NCBI GenBank assembly: GCA_030704615.1
Contig: CM060732.1
Span: 19,966,001-20,026,000, forward strand
Direction of reading: 5' to 3'
DNA from: Takakia lepidozioides
Taxonomy: Eukaryota > Streptophyta > Takakiopsida > Takakiales > Takakiaceae
DNA length: 60,000 nt
The notes below the pieces were generated by a model. It was not told where the DNA came from. It saw only the letters and a program-made list of their open reading frames with translations, and did no database searches. Below, in pieces: positions 33,901 through 47,300 of this stretch. The translations under genes were made by a program, and so were the position numbers. Each line of letters begins with the position of its first letter. The stretch's first letter is position 1.

Positions 33901-36900
33901 ATTGACGACTTTTGGCCTCCACTCCTTCTCTCCATCATGTGAAGTTGCTTTGGTTTTTGTTTTTAACACATCCTTAGTTACATGCTCATTCCCTGCAGGG
34001 GTCGGACCTACAGCAACATCCAAAAGCCCCGGTTCGCTTGCAGTTGTATCACTACTTGGACTATCAGGCCCACCCTCTCCTAGGCGCTTCAAAATGCGCA
34101 CCTTTTCACTGCTTTTCTGCCCATCAGAATCTGAAATGCAGGTGGCAGGGGAGGTAACGGCAGCCTGCTTATCAGGGGTAGGAAGGGAAAAGGTTTCAGG
34201 CACAAATAAGACATCTATGGCAGTTATACCTGGTGGTGCATTGCCAAGGATGCTAGACTTTCCCACTGTGGCAGTGCTATGCTGGCCTGGTCTCAGTGCA
34301 GCCGCCACTGCAGCTGCTGTCACAGCGTTGGAAGCACTAAACTGTTTAGCATGATTTCCAACTCTGTTGCTGCCACGGTCTCGACCCGAAGTTGTGCTGT
34401 CTTTGACCACCACCTTGTACACTCCATCCATCTCCCCAGAGTTGATAGCTTTCCTCCCAGGCTGATCCCTTGCAACAGGCCCCTCAACCAGATTGTCTCT
34501 ACCAAGACCCTTACTATTCAAAGGTGACCCTTCCTCTGTCTTCCATGGTGCTTCTGCAGTCTCACCTTTCAGCAGACCTAACCCTCTTCCCTCTTTACTC
34601 TCATCCCCATCAATTGGACCCTCCCCAGGATTAACACCCTTGTCAATCCCAACTTCAGTCTTTACTGTATCATTGGGAACACCCTCTAAAGGAGACGTTG
34701 CTTCACTATGCACTAGCCCTTGTAAGGGCTTGCCACCATTTGGTGATGCTGATGAGACCTCTTCCTCAAAAACTGGTTTTGAAAAATCCATAGGTTCATC
34801 ACTACTGGCAGCTGCTCCCCAGTCCCGATGGCTAGGGTGATGCCCACTCAAACCTCCACGGTGGCATTGCCGTTGATTTTCGCTCCCAGTACTACTCACT
34901 ACTGTAGAAACTCCTTGGCTGCTGTCACTGAGGTCATGAACCAAATTGGATCGCACACTGCTTGCATCATTGTGGCCCCTTCCTTCCTTGTGACCTCCTC
35001 CCTCCTTCATACTCAAATCTCTATTATAACTTCCTCCTTCCTGATACCCTTCTCCAACAGTATCATTGTGCTCTCGTGGATTGTTATTAGGAATGTGGCG
35101 ATGCCCTTGTCCCACTACTGCGTGAGGGTAGCGGCCAAAAGCCTCAAAAGGGGGTCCTTGATGGTGGGGATAGCCACCATAAATGCCTTGGGGACCCATT
35201 CCCAGCATCATCTCACGTTCCTCCATATTCCCGTACCCTGGGGGCCCATAGAAACCATCATAAGCAACAGGCCCGGGAAACATGCCAGGGCGCAGAGGAG
35301 CAGCTGGCCGTAGCAAAGGCCCTGCATTGCCATATATGTCACTGTGTCTACCATAGCCACCTGGCCCTGGTCCTCCTTGTCCATATGGGGCAGGCCCAAA
35401 GCGTGGTTGATGCATAAACCCAGCCCCATCATGGGGAAAGCGACCTGGCCCTTGGTGGGGACCAAATGGTCCTATCAGCGGGGCTCCACCCCTACGCCAA
35501 TTATCATCCAAGGAACTGCCAGAATGAGCAGTATCTCGGCGCCAAGTCTCAGGCGGGGGCCCTTGTCCCCCATATGATGGAATGGGAGGAGGCCCATCTC
35601 TGAGCCATGTCGTATCAGACATTGCTGGTGGCCCTGCAAATGGACCGACATCCCTCCGCCAAGCATCTCTCTCCTGACCTCCATAGCCAGCTGCAGGTCT
35701 TTGTGACACATCATCTGCAATCCCAATAAATTGAAGAGGACAGTGTGATTCATGAACTGGTATTCAAACCTGCAAAACACCAAACAAAGTCGAACTTAAG
35801 GAAATATGACCAACTTACCAGAAGGGCCTGGGGGAGTAGGGGGTGGCCTCTCCTCTGCAGCTGGCACTTTCTCTTCCACTGATCCCGGTCGCTCTTGGAC
35901 AGAATTACCTGCATAAGTTCAAATGTTGCTCAGACCAGTCTATCATCAATTGCTAGTGCAAATCGGGAAATTAAGAAAAAACAGAAAAATACAACAGGAG
36001 AACTAGGGAGAGGTGAAGAGCTGCCAAGACGGATTCCAGGACACTATTCAGCTAGTTGCTATTGTTGCAGGTACAAGCAATATGATTAGAAGCTGGAAAC
36101 CTAAATCCGAGTAGGACACATACAGGACCACAAGGAGCGGATGCATGCATACATACTGTGCTGTGGGCGAAGGTCAGGGTTTTTCTCTGAGCCAAGTGTT
36201 GGAAAATCCACCCGCATCAATGTAAAGCGGGATGCCTGATGGGGCTCTTCTGCCTGCACCCAGAAATGCATCCACAACCACTTTCAGTTTGTACAACATC
36301 ATCTCCACTTTGTCTTGACATGTGCACCCCCTGATCCTTGGGAGCATCCCAAACCACCAAGCCACATTTTCCTGCTGTCAGAGAAGAGAGGAGTCACACA
36401 CTGACAACATTTTGAGACAGTCCAATACAGAGGACGAGACATGCTATTCAAGAAGCATACCAATCTTCGGGCAGCGGCAGCACCTCCCCATGCTGGAGCA
36501 GAGGGCGGAACAGGGGATGTGGAGGGATCTGCAAATCGAGTGAGAGAGGCAGCAGGCCGTGAAGTGTCAGCACTGCGAGGCCGGGTGAGTGATGCTGGAG
36601 GCTGTTGTGCTTGGCCCAATGCACCTGATGCGGACGAAGGGCGAGTGCCCCAGGCAGTGCTACTGTTGTTATTAGTAGAAGATGGGTCAGGGTGTTGCTG
36701 CACTGGCCCAATGCTGCCTGCCGATGAGGGGCGGGTGCCACTACCAGCTGATGAAGGACGTGACACATTTCCCAGGCCCGCCCACGCTCCACCACCACTG
36801 CTGCTGCCTGGTGTTGCTGCAGCCGCCTTACTTCCCCAGGCACCGCTACTCACAGGCGGAGATGATGCTGGTGTTGCATTGCCCCATGCAGTGTTACTAC

Positions 36901-38218
36901 TTGGTGGGGACCTTCCCGCAGATCCCCAAGTCACACTACCTCTGCACCCTCGACCCATGGAGATGTGTTATCAGCATTTGCAGGATACACCATAAACAAG
37001 TTCACTTAAGACTCACAAATATGCTTTTGACGGCCTCAAAATCCATTGTGTTATCAGAGTGCCAAGAGGATCTGGATACTTCATATCCAATCCGTTTGTA
37101 GATTCATTTCACATGGTTTTAACTTGCTGATATACAAATAGATAGCGCCTTTCAGCCCTTTCTCCACCTGGCAGCAGGCTTTGTTTGTTGCTCTTGTGAC
37201 AGAATCATGACAACAACCTGCAGTATTTTCTTCCCAGCTAATAGACATGGGGAGAGCCAATTGGGAGTGAAAGCTATACAGTACTGGAGGATACTGCATA
37301 CTTGGTATCAAACATTGCTAATGACTGCACACTTAGGCTGTACATAACAACATAAAGCACGGGGCCCAGAGCCACACAGCAATTACTCCAGATGTAGAGC
37401 CTGCCTGTATTTCAACATTCTGCACATAGTGCTCCTGCCTATCCAACCTCCACGTCAACTCAAGCAGAAACAGTCAACCTGAACACCTTGGAAGAAAAGG
37501 AAAATAAGGAGATCAACCTGGGAACAATTTCCACATTAGGATCCAGCCCACGATTCTCCAACCTGGGCAAAACAATGATGTGCATGCATCAGCCTCATGA
37601 GATTATGATCTCTTTTGAAAGACACTGCATCGCCAGTCAATCACTAGTCCAGAGCTTCCTTCAAATACATTTCCATAATACTTGCTGCCACGGAGCAGTA
37701 ACATCTCCAAATAAGCTAGAGATGACTGAACATAATGAGAATATTACCGTTGACTGGGCAGATTTATGGGCTTGGGTACAGCCGGTATTTTTCCCAGCAC
37801 AGTCATACCCCTTCGTGCTGACACCCCCCTGCACCCAGCCATGCAATGCATCGCTCACTCTCTTTCCTCCTGCATGGCCATGTAAGAAGGTGGAAGAGAA
37901 AAGCGTCCCTACTTTATCAGCCTGCAAGAGGGGCAAAGCAGGCATACAGAGAATAACAAGGACTAAGGAGAAGTGCCGTCAGATTGTAAAACCCTCAAAC
38001 AGGAGGTTCAAACTGAGGGTAGGAAAGGTGCGCACAAGTGCGCGAAAGTATGGCATTCACGTCAAACTACAAGATAGAGAAGTGAAGACAGCAAGAATGC
38101 AACACTGGCATCAGCAGCCACCAAAAGTAAACTGGAGAGAGATAGGTCCATGAAAAGCAGGATGGTAGAGAAAAATGGAAGGCTGCTCCTGCACATACCT
38201 TCTCTCGCCAGTCAACAT
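30915..38218 (-). CDS. MOS1: MODIFIER OF SNC1 (MOS1) homologue, copy 1, complete
   Basis: Arabidopsis MOS1 is a large disordered nuclear protein that modulates expression of the immune receptor gene SNC1. I read eight coding exons with GT-AG introns: 38199-38218, 37748-37828, 37518-37562, 36461-36941, 36157-36235, 35819-35908, 33736-35714, 30915-33488. They total 5349 bases in frame, 1782 residues. The start MLTGERR joins the family signature RRGMTVLGKIP...PKPINLPSQ and ENRGLDPNVEIVP. Further family blocks are GSVTWGS with Ser/Pro repeats, VDFPTLGSEK, the Gly/Pro/Tyr-rich PGPVAYDGFYGPPGYGNMEE, a charged helix from about residue 926 (RMKEMAAQRARQLQKEEEER...KLEELNRR), KVWAPVR, ERYTPKPVIKQ and HGSWRQRASG. 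The C-terminal third is Gln/Pro/His-rich. The first coding exon is only 20 bases. A paralogue lies 13.4 kb downstream on the + coordinate. The long plus-strand frames opposite these exons are shadows. Confidence 0.92.
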
Positions 38219-41200
38219 TGTTCAAGCTCGTCGTACACCAAGCAAGAAGAGGACTGCCTACCCTGGCTATTCTGGATGGAAGAAGACCTGCAACCACCAT
38301 ACCTAAACCATCATCTCTTGAATGAAGGTCTTTCTCCTTTCGAACCCCACCGCCCAAAAAAGCCCACTTCCAGCAGATACCCTATTATCTATCCCCCTTC
38401 TGTCCCTCCCTCAATCCATACACATGTATGCACACAAAAACAGCAGTCATAAATGGATACACCCACATGTCCCTTACAAAGGGATCCCCATGAATCTCAG
38501 TGCACAATGGAAAATGAAAAAAATGACCATTGCAGAGGCAGCAATTATAAAACTGAAAAAGTGAAGTTATCTCAGACCAACCCAAAGTTTCTGCACAACC
38601 TCAAAGTTGATTGAGCAACACTTCTTTCCATTCAAGTCAAAGATATCACTTTCACATTCAAGGTACAATAGCTTTGATGGCCTGCTTGGAGAATGTTTAT
38701 TGCAATTCGAAAATGGGAGACAATCACCATATCCCTAACTTTGACATAACTTTAACAGAGGGAACCAAAAAAACAATGTTAAGGGACCCTTTAACTCTCC
38801 CATTGGAGTAAACCATGTATAGTTGGCCAGAGAAAATGGTGGATGTAACGAATATCTAGATGGATGCCTGTCTTACAAAGACGCTGGAATTCTCAACCTA
38901 GAGCAGAAGAGAAACTTCCACAGGTCCAGAAAAAGAAAACCATCTATGACCAGTCTCTTGATACAGAGTGTGGTGCTGGATAAAGTCAGTGTGCGAGGGG
39001 TGACCTAGAGGAAAACCTGAGCAGGAGGATGAGACAGTATCAAGTTATTGCTGGAAAAATTAGAGCCCACAGACTTCAAAGGAAAAACAGAACGGCTGCA
39101 TCAAATATGCAACCGGTGGTAAAAAAAGACAACAATGAACAACTCCGCCGAAATGGGTCCATAACAGGATGTGGACGACCTTTGACGAACTATATCATAT
39201 CTGCTATTTCTAAAACCCTAACAGGATGTAGAGGACTTGTTGCTAGTATGACTATATCTGCAAAAGTTCTTACCCTAACGCTCATCCATATCTCGAATAC
39301 CGCCACGCTTGAAACCAAAGAGGAGGGAGAAAAGAAAAATACATCTGATTCGTAAATGTCCTAAATACAACGAGCACCTAGTAAGAGGTGGCAATCCGAC
39401 AAGGACAAGAGAGACCACAAGGGGAGAATGCGGGGGTAGAAGACGAACAGCGGGGACGACCTACAATGGAAAGTGAACCAATGAGGAAGCAGAAGGACAA
39501 AAAGAAGGGAGGGAAGACCGATCCGGAGAGTGGCCTGCGGTGAATATGCACATCCTGTGATTGAAATAGAAACCAGAAACAAGTGATCTATCTCCCCGAA
39601 TAGTCCACGTTCGACACATGTCTTTTGTTCCTCCATGCTACTGCTTAACACAAATCTCATCGGCTCTCCCTTTGATTATCTTATAATTATATTCTTCCTT
39701 CCAGCCCTGCGAACATACTCCGCCTCCTCTAACCGACTCATTATCCCCCATCCCTTGCCTCTTTCAAGGCCTCAAACATCCGGTGTAAGGCACAACATCA
39801 CGTACCTAACTGCATTAAAAAGCAGTTCTGGAGGTTACGAGACACGGGAGAGGCCGACACTCCGAGCAGCAACTCGACTACGCTCCTGAGACCACAGAGA
39901 GCAGGGTTCCTACTTTACAAAATACAAAGATTTGAGAGGAGAACGTGTGGGAGAGAGCTATCTGGAGAGAAGTGGGTGGAAGGTGGAGAGAGATAGCGGG
40001 GGAAAATATTGTACGAGCTTGTGTGCATCATGGTAACGAGGTGCCTGCTCCGGGCAGCACACTTTCTTTTGCTGCCCGACCGGCGGTCCTCTCACACATT
40101 TTCTATACCGACCATCGGTACAGAAATATTAATATTTTCTCACTGTCACGGTTTCTAGTTTCTACTTACTTGTGTCATCCACAAAGAAAAGAAAGGAAAA
40201 AAAATAAAAATAAAAGATCATGGGAATCTAGTCCCGGCCTGCCGAACTGGAAATACATGTCATAATAACTATATATTAGTGAGGTTATTTTTTCCTCATG
40301 TATTCCCCTGGGCATTTTGTCCCCTCTGATATAAAGTTTCCGAGGCCTCCGTCCCTCTTGCTATAAAAATAAATAAATAAAAATAAAACTATATAAAATA
40401 ATTTGGTCTAAGTTGCCCACAAGTTTTCTCAGAGCAAAAGTTTAGTGCCCGAGATCGCTGCCCAGCCTTGATTGATTCAATCTTCCGTGGCCGACTACTG
40501 ACTCCACTCTGCAAACACCTCAGACTTCATTTCACGGCCAGGGGCCACCTAAAAACCTAGCGGGAAAACAATAGTGTATTTTTGGGGGACCTTCCCCCAT
40601 ACCTCTGATGCCATTCCGCCCATGGGCTTGGCAGTAGGCAAGTATCTTGCCAGATACTTTTACCAATCAAAGATGCAGTTCAAATGGACCGCATCAAAAT
40701 CCCATTACATAGTGATATATATATATATAGTGTGTAGTGCACATTGTGCACACCATGCACCCACAAACCATGCAAGTTAAAAAATCGGTAAAATCAGCAA
40801 CTCACATCTACCGTGGTTAGAGAATCCAGCCCTGGGACAACCGCTGGGCTACTGAATCTCGATTCATGTACAAGTGCTGGCCGCAAGACTTCACTCAATG
40901 AAAACATCTCATGTCTAGTACAACTACTCTGCTGTAACCCTCTAGCTACCACACTCTGCAGGGCATAATGATGTGCAGCTCTAGAGCATTGTTTCATTCT
41001 GACAACATACTTGCAATTGATGATCTAATTGGCAACATTTCTCTGGGTTAAACTAACCAATCGGAATACAAGGGCTTTTGTTGTGAGCTGCATTTTGGCA
41101 GAGGAAACTGCCTCAGAACTTTGATTGCCTTTGAGCAAGCAACTTAAGGGCCTGCCATAATATAACAAGAGAGCAGCAGTTTCTACCAGACCTGAGACTG

Positions 41201-42949
41201 TCTTCCCCACTCCATGACCAGTGCGGTTACTTAATCTGTGACTAGCACCGCTTCAGGTATATCACACCCTCGGCGCTATTAAACAGAAGCCACCCATCAT
41301 CTCTAAATAAATGAATAGAGGACGAAATGACATCAATACCATCTGCATGGGCTTAGCCTTTTGTGTGATTGTCATAAACAGACTAGCAAAAGAAATAGAG
41401 CAAACTGGGAATGCATTGTGAATATCTGTGCAGCCCAAGTGATTTTGCACACCACTATCCAAGCTCACACGGAGAGCTGAAGACCATGAAGCTACCCCTG
41501 ACTCTACAGAAGTGCTCACCACAACTTTAAAACTCTGTCATGTCCTCTTTCCTATGTTAAAAAGCTGGGGAAGTTGATGAATGGCAAGACCAACCTTTGA
41601 AAAGTTGGCAACCCCTACACCTCCAATCAATGCTACCTCACAAGCCACCATGCCTGTGTTTTCCTTTCACAATCTACAAGGTTCTTTACTACAACACATG
41701 AAGATAAAACAAAATGAATGATAGGCTATCTCAAATTTGTTGATGAGACACAACTCTGTAATACTGTAGCTTGCAAAACAATCAATGCAAGCAAGAAGTA
41801 AAATGTCCACAATGTAATGATCGCTTCCACTCACCTGCCTCTATGCAAATCATGCACTGTACTCCATAGGATTAATAGTGGCTCACAGCATGGTGCACAA
41901 ATGCGCAGGGATGCGAGATCTGCTGTTGCCAAATTAGATGACCCATCCCAGATGCAGCAGCTTGTACTTATTTTCAATTGGCTGCCAACTAGACTGTTGG
42001 AGCTTGTCACACTGAATAAAAGCTGATACTCAACTGAATCTTCAAGAGGCAAGGTGTAATCAGCATTGACAGTTGACCATCTGTCAGAAAGCATGTTTAT
42101 GAACCATGCAACCCAGGCTTAAATTGAAACAGTAGTGTGAGATCTACAGCGACACAGGACCGTTTTCCTAAATAACTCTCTGAGTTGTGAGAGGCACTTG
42201 AAAATATTTCCAATAGATCTTGCATGTCATCAAACAGTGTGGAGGAACAACGCGACTGTACCACTTGTACAGAGAAAGAGAAAGGGAGTACCGGGGAGGG
42301 CCAGGTGTTCAATCACATGACAGAGGGAGTGCAGGCACGTGGTTGTGACCACTGCTGGTGAGGCTGCCTGCCCTCGTCAAATCCTGTGGCATCTATTTGC
42401 AGCAAATACGTCCAAAGTCTGCCCACTTTTGCAGTGCTCTTCTTCATCACATCAGTCTCAACCCGAAAGCACCAACCACCCAAAAACCAGGTCTCTAAAC
42501 TCCAGAATACTATTCTAATGTGCACTTACAACGGTCTAAAGTAAGAGCAACAGTTCCAATCCTGCACCCTCAGAAGTGTTTCTAACCCTTGTTATTAATA
42601 ATGGTCCATTAAAATGAGGATTGATGCCCAACAATGAGATGCAATTGAAACATGACAGGGCCATCAGCATAGTACAAGCCAAGCAGTTTGTTCTGGCTTC
42701 TCCACGGAAACAAACTCATACAAGCTCTGGTTCATGCTTATGGGCATCACATTCATACATAGTGGCCTCATGCCTCCCCAACCCTGTGATGGTTTGGCCC
42801 TCAGCAACTCTACATGAATTGTTAAACATTCAACGGTCCACTGTGTTATGCTGGCTGAACCAACTTGCTACACCCAGCATTCACTGTTTCACTGAGTACT
42901 GTTTTTCCTTCCCTTCCAAATTAGTTACTTGTATGGAGGGCACTGATCA
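38219..42949. other. intergenic region between the two MOS1 copies
   Basis: This 4.7-kb stretch holds the promoter and probable 5' untranslated sequence of MOS1 copy 1 and then unassigned DNA; I found no convincing coding exon on either strand. At 40266-40385 a segment (GGGCATTTTGTCCCCTCTGA, then GTCCCTCTTGCTATAAAAAT and a (AAAT)n tail) looks like a SINE or other retroposon 3' end. A short (TA)n tract lies at 40720-40730. Confidence 0.4.
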
Positions 42950-44356
42950 CTTATCACAGCTCCATTGATAAAGGAAGAGTGCAACGAGCTCCAAGAGATC
43001 AGTTTACTGCTTAGCAAAATCAAACCAACAGGGTTAATTTCGTGAAGCAGGAGCTAAGGTATAGAACACCTTGTTACAGAATGATAGGGCTTGCAAATTT
43101 GCTGTAGCTGAGTGCCAGACTACTTTCCCAAAGGCTGCTGCAACAATTTAATGTGCTCAAGTCAAGTTTATCTAACCTTCAACAAAAAGCGTATTACGTT
43201 CTCACTGCAGACATCTGTATGTGAACGCTACGGAATTCAATACTGATGCCGACTCCACATGCTGCTATCCACATCCAAGCTTCCACCACCGTCTTCTGCC
43301 AAAGCAAATTGGAATTTTGGCAAAATACTTGAAAACAAGAACAAACTTGCAAAGGTATACAAAACTTTAAATTCACTCATACATTGAAGGAACAACACAC
43401 CAGGAACAGAGGTGGAAGTACAGGGACCGTATGGAGTCACATGACAGTTGATGGCCCATCCACTATCAAGATTCTCCAGCTTACTCTCATAGCCCTGTAG
43501 TCTTCTAATCCAACACATGCACAAGCTCCACACTATGCCTCCTACAAACACAAGGTGCTATAAACATGCAATTACTTCTTTGTCCTGTTCATGCCTTCTA
43601 GTTTTCTTTCTTCCGATGGGAAGGCCCAGATTAACAAATCCTTTTCCAGTACCCAACTAGCAAAAGTAAATCACCTTTTAAGTACATTTGTAGAGTTGCC
43701 TTAGGGTACATAAGGTGTTCTATCCGGATTGCTGGAAAAACCTGGAGTCTGACTTCAGTTAGTGGCTGCATGCAGTGAAAATTAAGCTTGCCTTCAATGT
43801 AGGCTCACATGTGGCCAGCAGCAGAACAGCTCTGCTTCCTCAGTTGGAGAATGCTCCCTGATTTCCTCCCCATGGCAATGTCCAAATTAAGCTCTTGGCC
43901 CATAGAGTTACAAGACAAGAACCAGATGATGGACCCTACAGCCCTAAGACAGAACATGTGCAAGATAGGCATTGATGCAGAGCTCTCACATTCCACCAGT
44001 GACATCTGACAACCTACTACCAAAGGTCAGGCTTCTGAGAAGCCACTTCCTAGGTGAAGTGGTCTCAGAAGAACATGAAGTAAAAACTGGGAAACAGACA
44101 TCTGACAACCTACTACCAAAGCTCAGGCTCATGAGAAGCCACTTCCTGGGTAAAATGGTCTCAAAAGAACATGAATGCCACTCAACCGACATCATTCCTC
44201 CTTTCATGAACATCCTAGGTCTCTCCCAGAGCTGGACACTAAGCATGGTTAATGGACACAACTATTGCTGGACAAGGCTTTTCATGAACAGCCAAAGCCG
44301 TCAAGTTCCCTCAAGTGAACGAATTAAGCAGGCATAAGTGATAACACTGACCTAGC
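42950..44356. other. 3' flank of MOS1 copy 2, duplicated with 29640-30914
   Basis: The stretch aligns to the flank of copy 1 with scattered indels and carries no supported gene. It contains a 96-bp direct duplication (44003 onward, repeated from 44099; shared ACATCTGACAACCTACTACC and GAGAAGCCACTTCCT) that is present only once, in degenerate form, beside copy 1. Confidence 0.55.
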
Positions 44357-47300
44357 CTAGCCTCCAACTTGACTGGGTACCGCCCCTCCAGTCGCGTCAA
44401 TCACCTGGCGTTGCTTGGATATAAGGGGTTCTCGTCGGTGGTCCATCTCGACATTCCGAGCACCAGAGCGGCTGCTGACGCGGCCACAGCGTGCATGGGG
44501 ATCCCTGCCCCGCACCAATGGTGGACTTGTGCCATGCTCTCCAACCCGGAGAGTCTCTGCTTTCGGGCCTGTTGTAGGCAGGGCAGCTGTATGTTCGATT
44601 GAAGTCTTGTTCTGTTGTTGCCCTTGGCATAACTTCGGTACATCATGCATGAGTTGCTTCGGCATATCAAGCCTCACATACTGGGATGGGACCGGCTGTT
44701 CCCTTTCTGTAGGACATGGCCGGGTTGTATGCTGCCAGTGCTGCCCTTGCTCGTGGGGCTGCTGTGGTGCTGTAGGAGGCTTAGCTGCCTGCTCTCGACT
44801 GTACCGTCTACGGTGAGTGCTGTGATCTCCACCATTGGGTGACTCTTGAGAAACAGACCTGGATTGCTGCTGCTGCTCTCTATCATGCAAGGCTGGCTGC
44901 CCCCAAGGCTTACTAGATGCGCTAGGGAGGGTTTTTGGTTGCAGATGTGGACCTGCAAACACCTGCTGACTAGGCACCTGATGCTCTCTGTCACTGTTTT
45001 GTTGCTTAGCATGATGAGCATTACTGGACCTTGGATGATGCTGGGGCCGGGCATTGTCAGAGGAAAGTGGTCTATTCAATTGGGCCCCAGCAGAGCGAGG
45101 ATGAGGTGGCACCACCCGCTGCTCATGCCCCTTGCTCTCTGCGCTTGATCGCCGTTGTCTGGGATGACCAGGGGCAGACACTGCCCTGGGTGGCTGGAAT
45201 GGCATCTGTGGTGTTTGCTGTTCCCTCTCTGACCGCTGCACTGGAGTGGAAGTAGAAGGGGCAGGCTGGGCTGGTGTAAGAACCTGATCAGAAGGTGGCT
45301 GGTTGAGGCTGGGAGGAAGCTGCAGATTCCCAGACCCTTGCTCTGAGTGTTTCCGCTGATAGGCAGCTTCAACCTGGGAGAATGGACTTGGATGCTGAGC
45401 AGGGATCCCCTCTTTCCCTCCATCCCTTCCTTGCTCACTGTTCCCTGATACTCTTTGACGCCATGAACCATAGACACACCCAGCCTTACTGAAAGTCTCA
45501 GGCTGCTTGGCTTCATTATTTGACTTCAGCTCTGTTGCAGCTACAGAAGGTTGGGAGTCTCCTGAAGCCACAGTGAGCGGGGAGTGCTTCGAGTTTTCCA
45601 AGGGTTGTGGCCTTTCAGGTGTGACCCCTGGCTGTTGAAGAGATGTCTCCTGATGCTGTTTTATGACTGGCTTAGGACTATAACGCTCGAATTCTGCACG
45701 TCTTAAGCGCCCTCGATGCTGTTCGCTGGCATCTTCCTTCTGCTTGCCTGTCTGACTCTCAGAATCTCCCAACTTGATGCTCCCTGCCACCACGGAGGAA
45801 CGGACTGGAGCCCACACCTTACTGTCATTGGCATGTGGCTTATCCATAATGCGCACATCCTGTGATCCCCGATCCAACCTGACTGGGCGTCTTACTCCCT
45901 GGGGCTTGCGGGGTAGCCTTTTATTGACAACATCTCCATTCTCTCTGACTGTCTCTTCATCTCCTGTCAAAACACTTGCGTCCTGACGAGGAAATGGGTC
46001 TTTGCCTACCTCCTCTGGACTCGCACCAACAACATTCAGATGAGTATGGGCTGTGTCAGCAGGCAGGTCACTTCCTGATGACCCTACCCTTGACTCCACA
46101 ATCACTGCTGCATCTACAGCAATTGCTGGTCCTTCTTGCTTCTGCCTATTCCTGCTATTGCGATTATTTTTCTTCTTGCGATTTGCTGATGCAGCTTCAA
46201 TGCTCCCTGTGGTTGGAAGAATTGCATCTGCCCGATCAAAGTCCTGTGATGCAGGAGGCAGAGTTCCCCAACCACCATTCTCTCGAGGTGTGGAAATATC
46301 TACAGGCAGGGCAGGCATAGTTTGATCAATATCATCAGGCCTCAGCACAGGCTGCTTCTGCTGTGCCCTAGCCCTCTGCCGAGAGTGCTGGGCTTTAGGC
46401 TGCTGTCCTAGTGGCTCTTGTGCCGAGATTGGCGAGGGAAGTAGAGGTGTTTCCAGTAAATGTGGTGAAGGAAGAAGTGGGGGAGTCTGGCTAGCAGCAC
46501 CACTCAACCTTCCTTTTGGTGTATCCCCTGTACTCTGTTTGCGACCATTATATTTTCGCTCCCGCTCGCGTTTTCCATGTTCATTTCGAATGCTGCGCCG
46601 ACTACCACTACTGCCAATCTCCATGACTGGCTGTGTCTCCACTGGCACAGCCACAGTGTCAGAGGCAACTTCCACCGAATCCTCCAAGGGCATTGGTATC
46701 TCCACAGCTGCTTCTTCAGTAGGTGCTGGCTGTGGGACTGTGGTGCGTCGATTCAGTTCCTCCAGCTTTGCCTTAGCCTTTTCTTTTTGCTCTTTGATTC
46801 TCTCCTCCTCCTCCTTTTGCAACTGCTTTGTTCGCTGTGCTGCAATCTCCTTCATTTTTGCCCTCTGTAAAAAGTGTGTTCAGACAATTCAAGCATCATG
46901 AAACCGCCTCCTTCCAAGCTATGAACAGACGTACAAAGACCAGGGCTCTCACCTGTACTCACCAAAATACCATGGTGGCAGCAAGTTGACTCAACGACCA
47001 TCCCAGAGCAAAGTTGACATACCACTTGCCAATAGGTCTGCCAAGTGCAAACAGTTGAGCAGATAGAGCTGGAGAAGAGATGGTAATCAAGAGGCCCAGA
47101 TTGACTAAGCTTAAGTACCTGAGCTTCATAATCATATGAATCAGCTGCCGGGGCAATCTCAGGTTCAGATCCAGCTGTCTCTGGATGACCTGCAACTGCT
47201 GGAGCAGGTGAGGCAGCTGATTTCAGCACTTGTGGTATTGCGGAAGACGACAAGGGTCGAGAACTTGAGTCTGATCCACCACCTTTCGGCCTCCACTCCT

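Noticed and set aside
30927-36995. Long plus-strand frames opposite the MOS1 exons (for example 31443-31658, 32368-32874, 33758-34354, 36441-36995; likewise opposite copy 2).
   Set aside because: They are shadows of high-GC Pro/Ser/Gln-rich minus-strand exons that match a known family and splice in frame.
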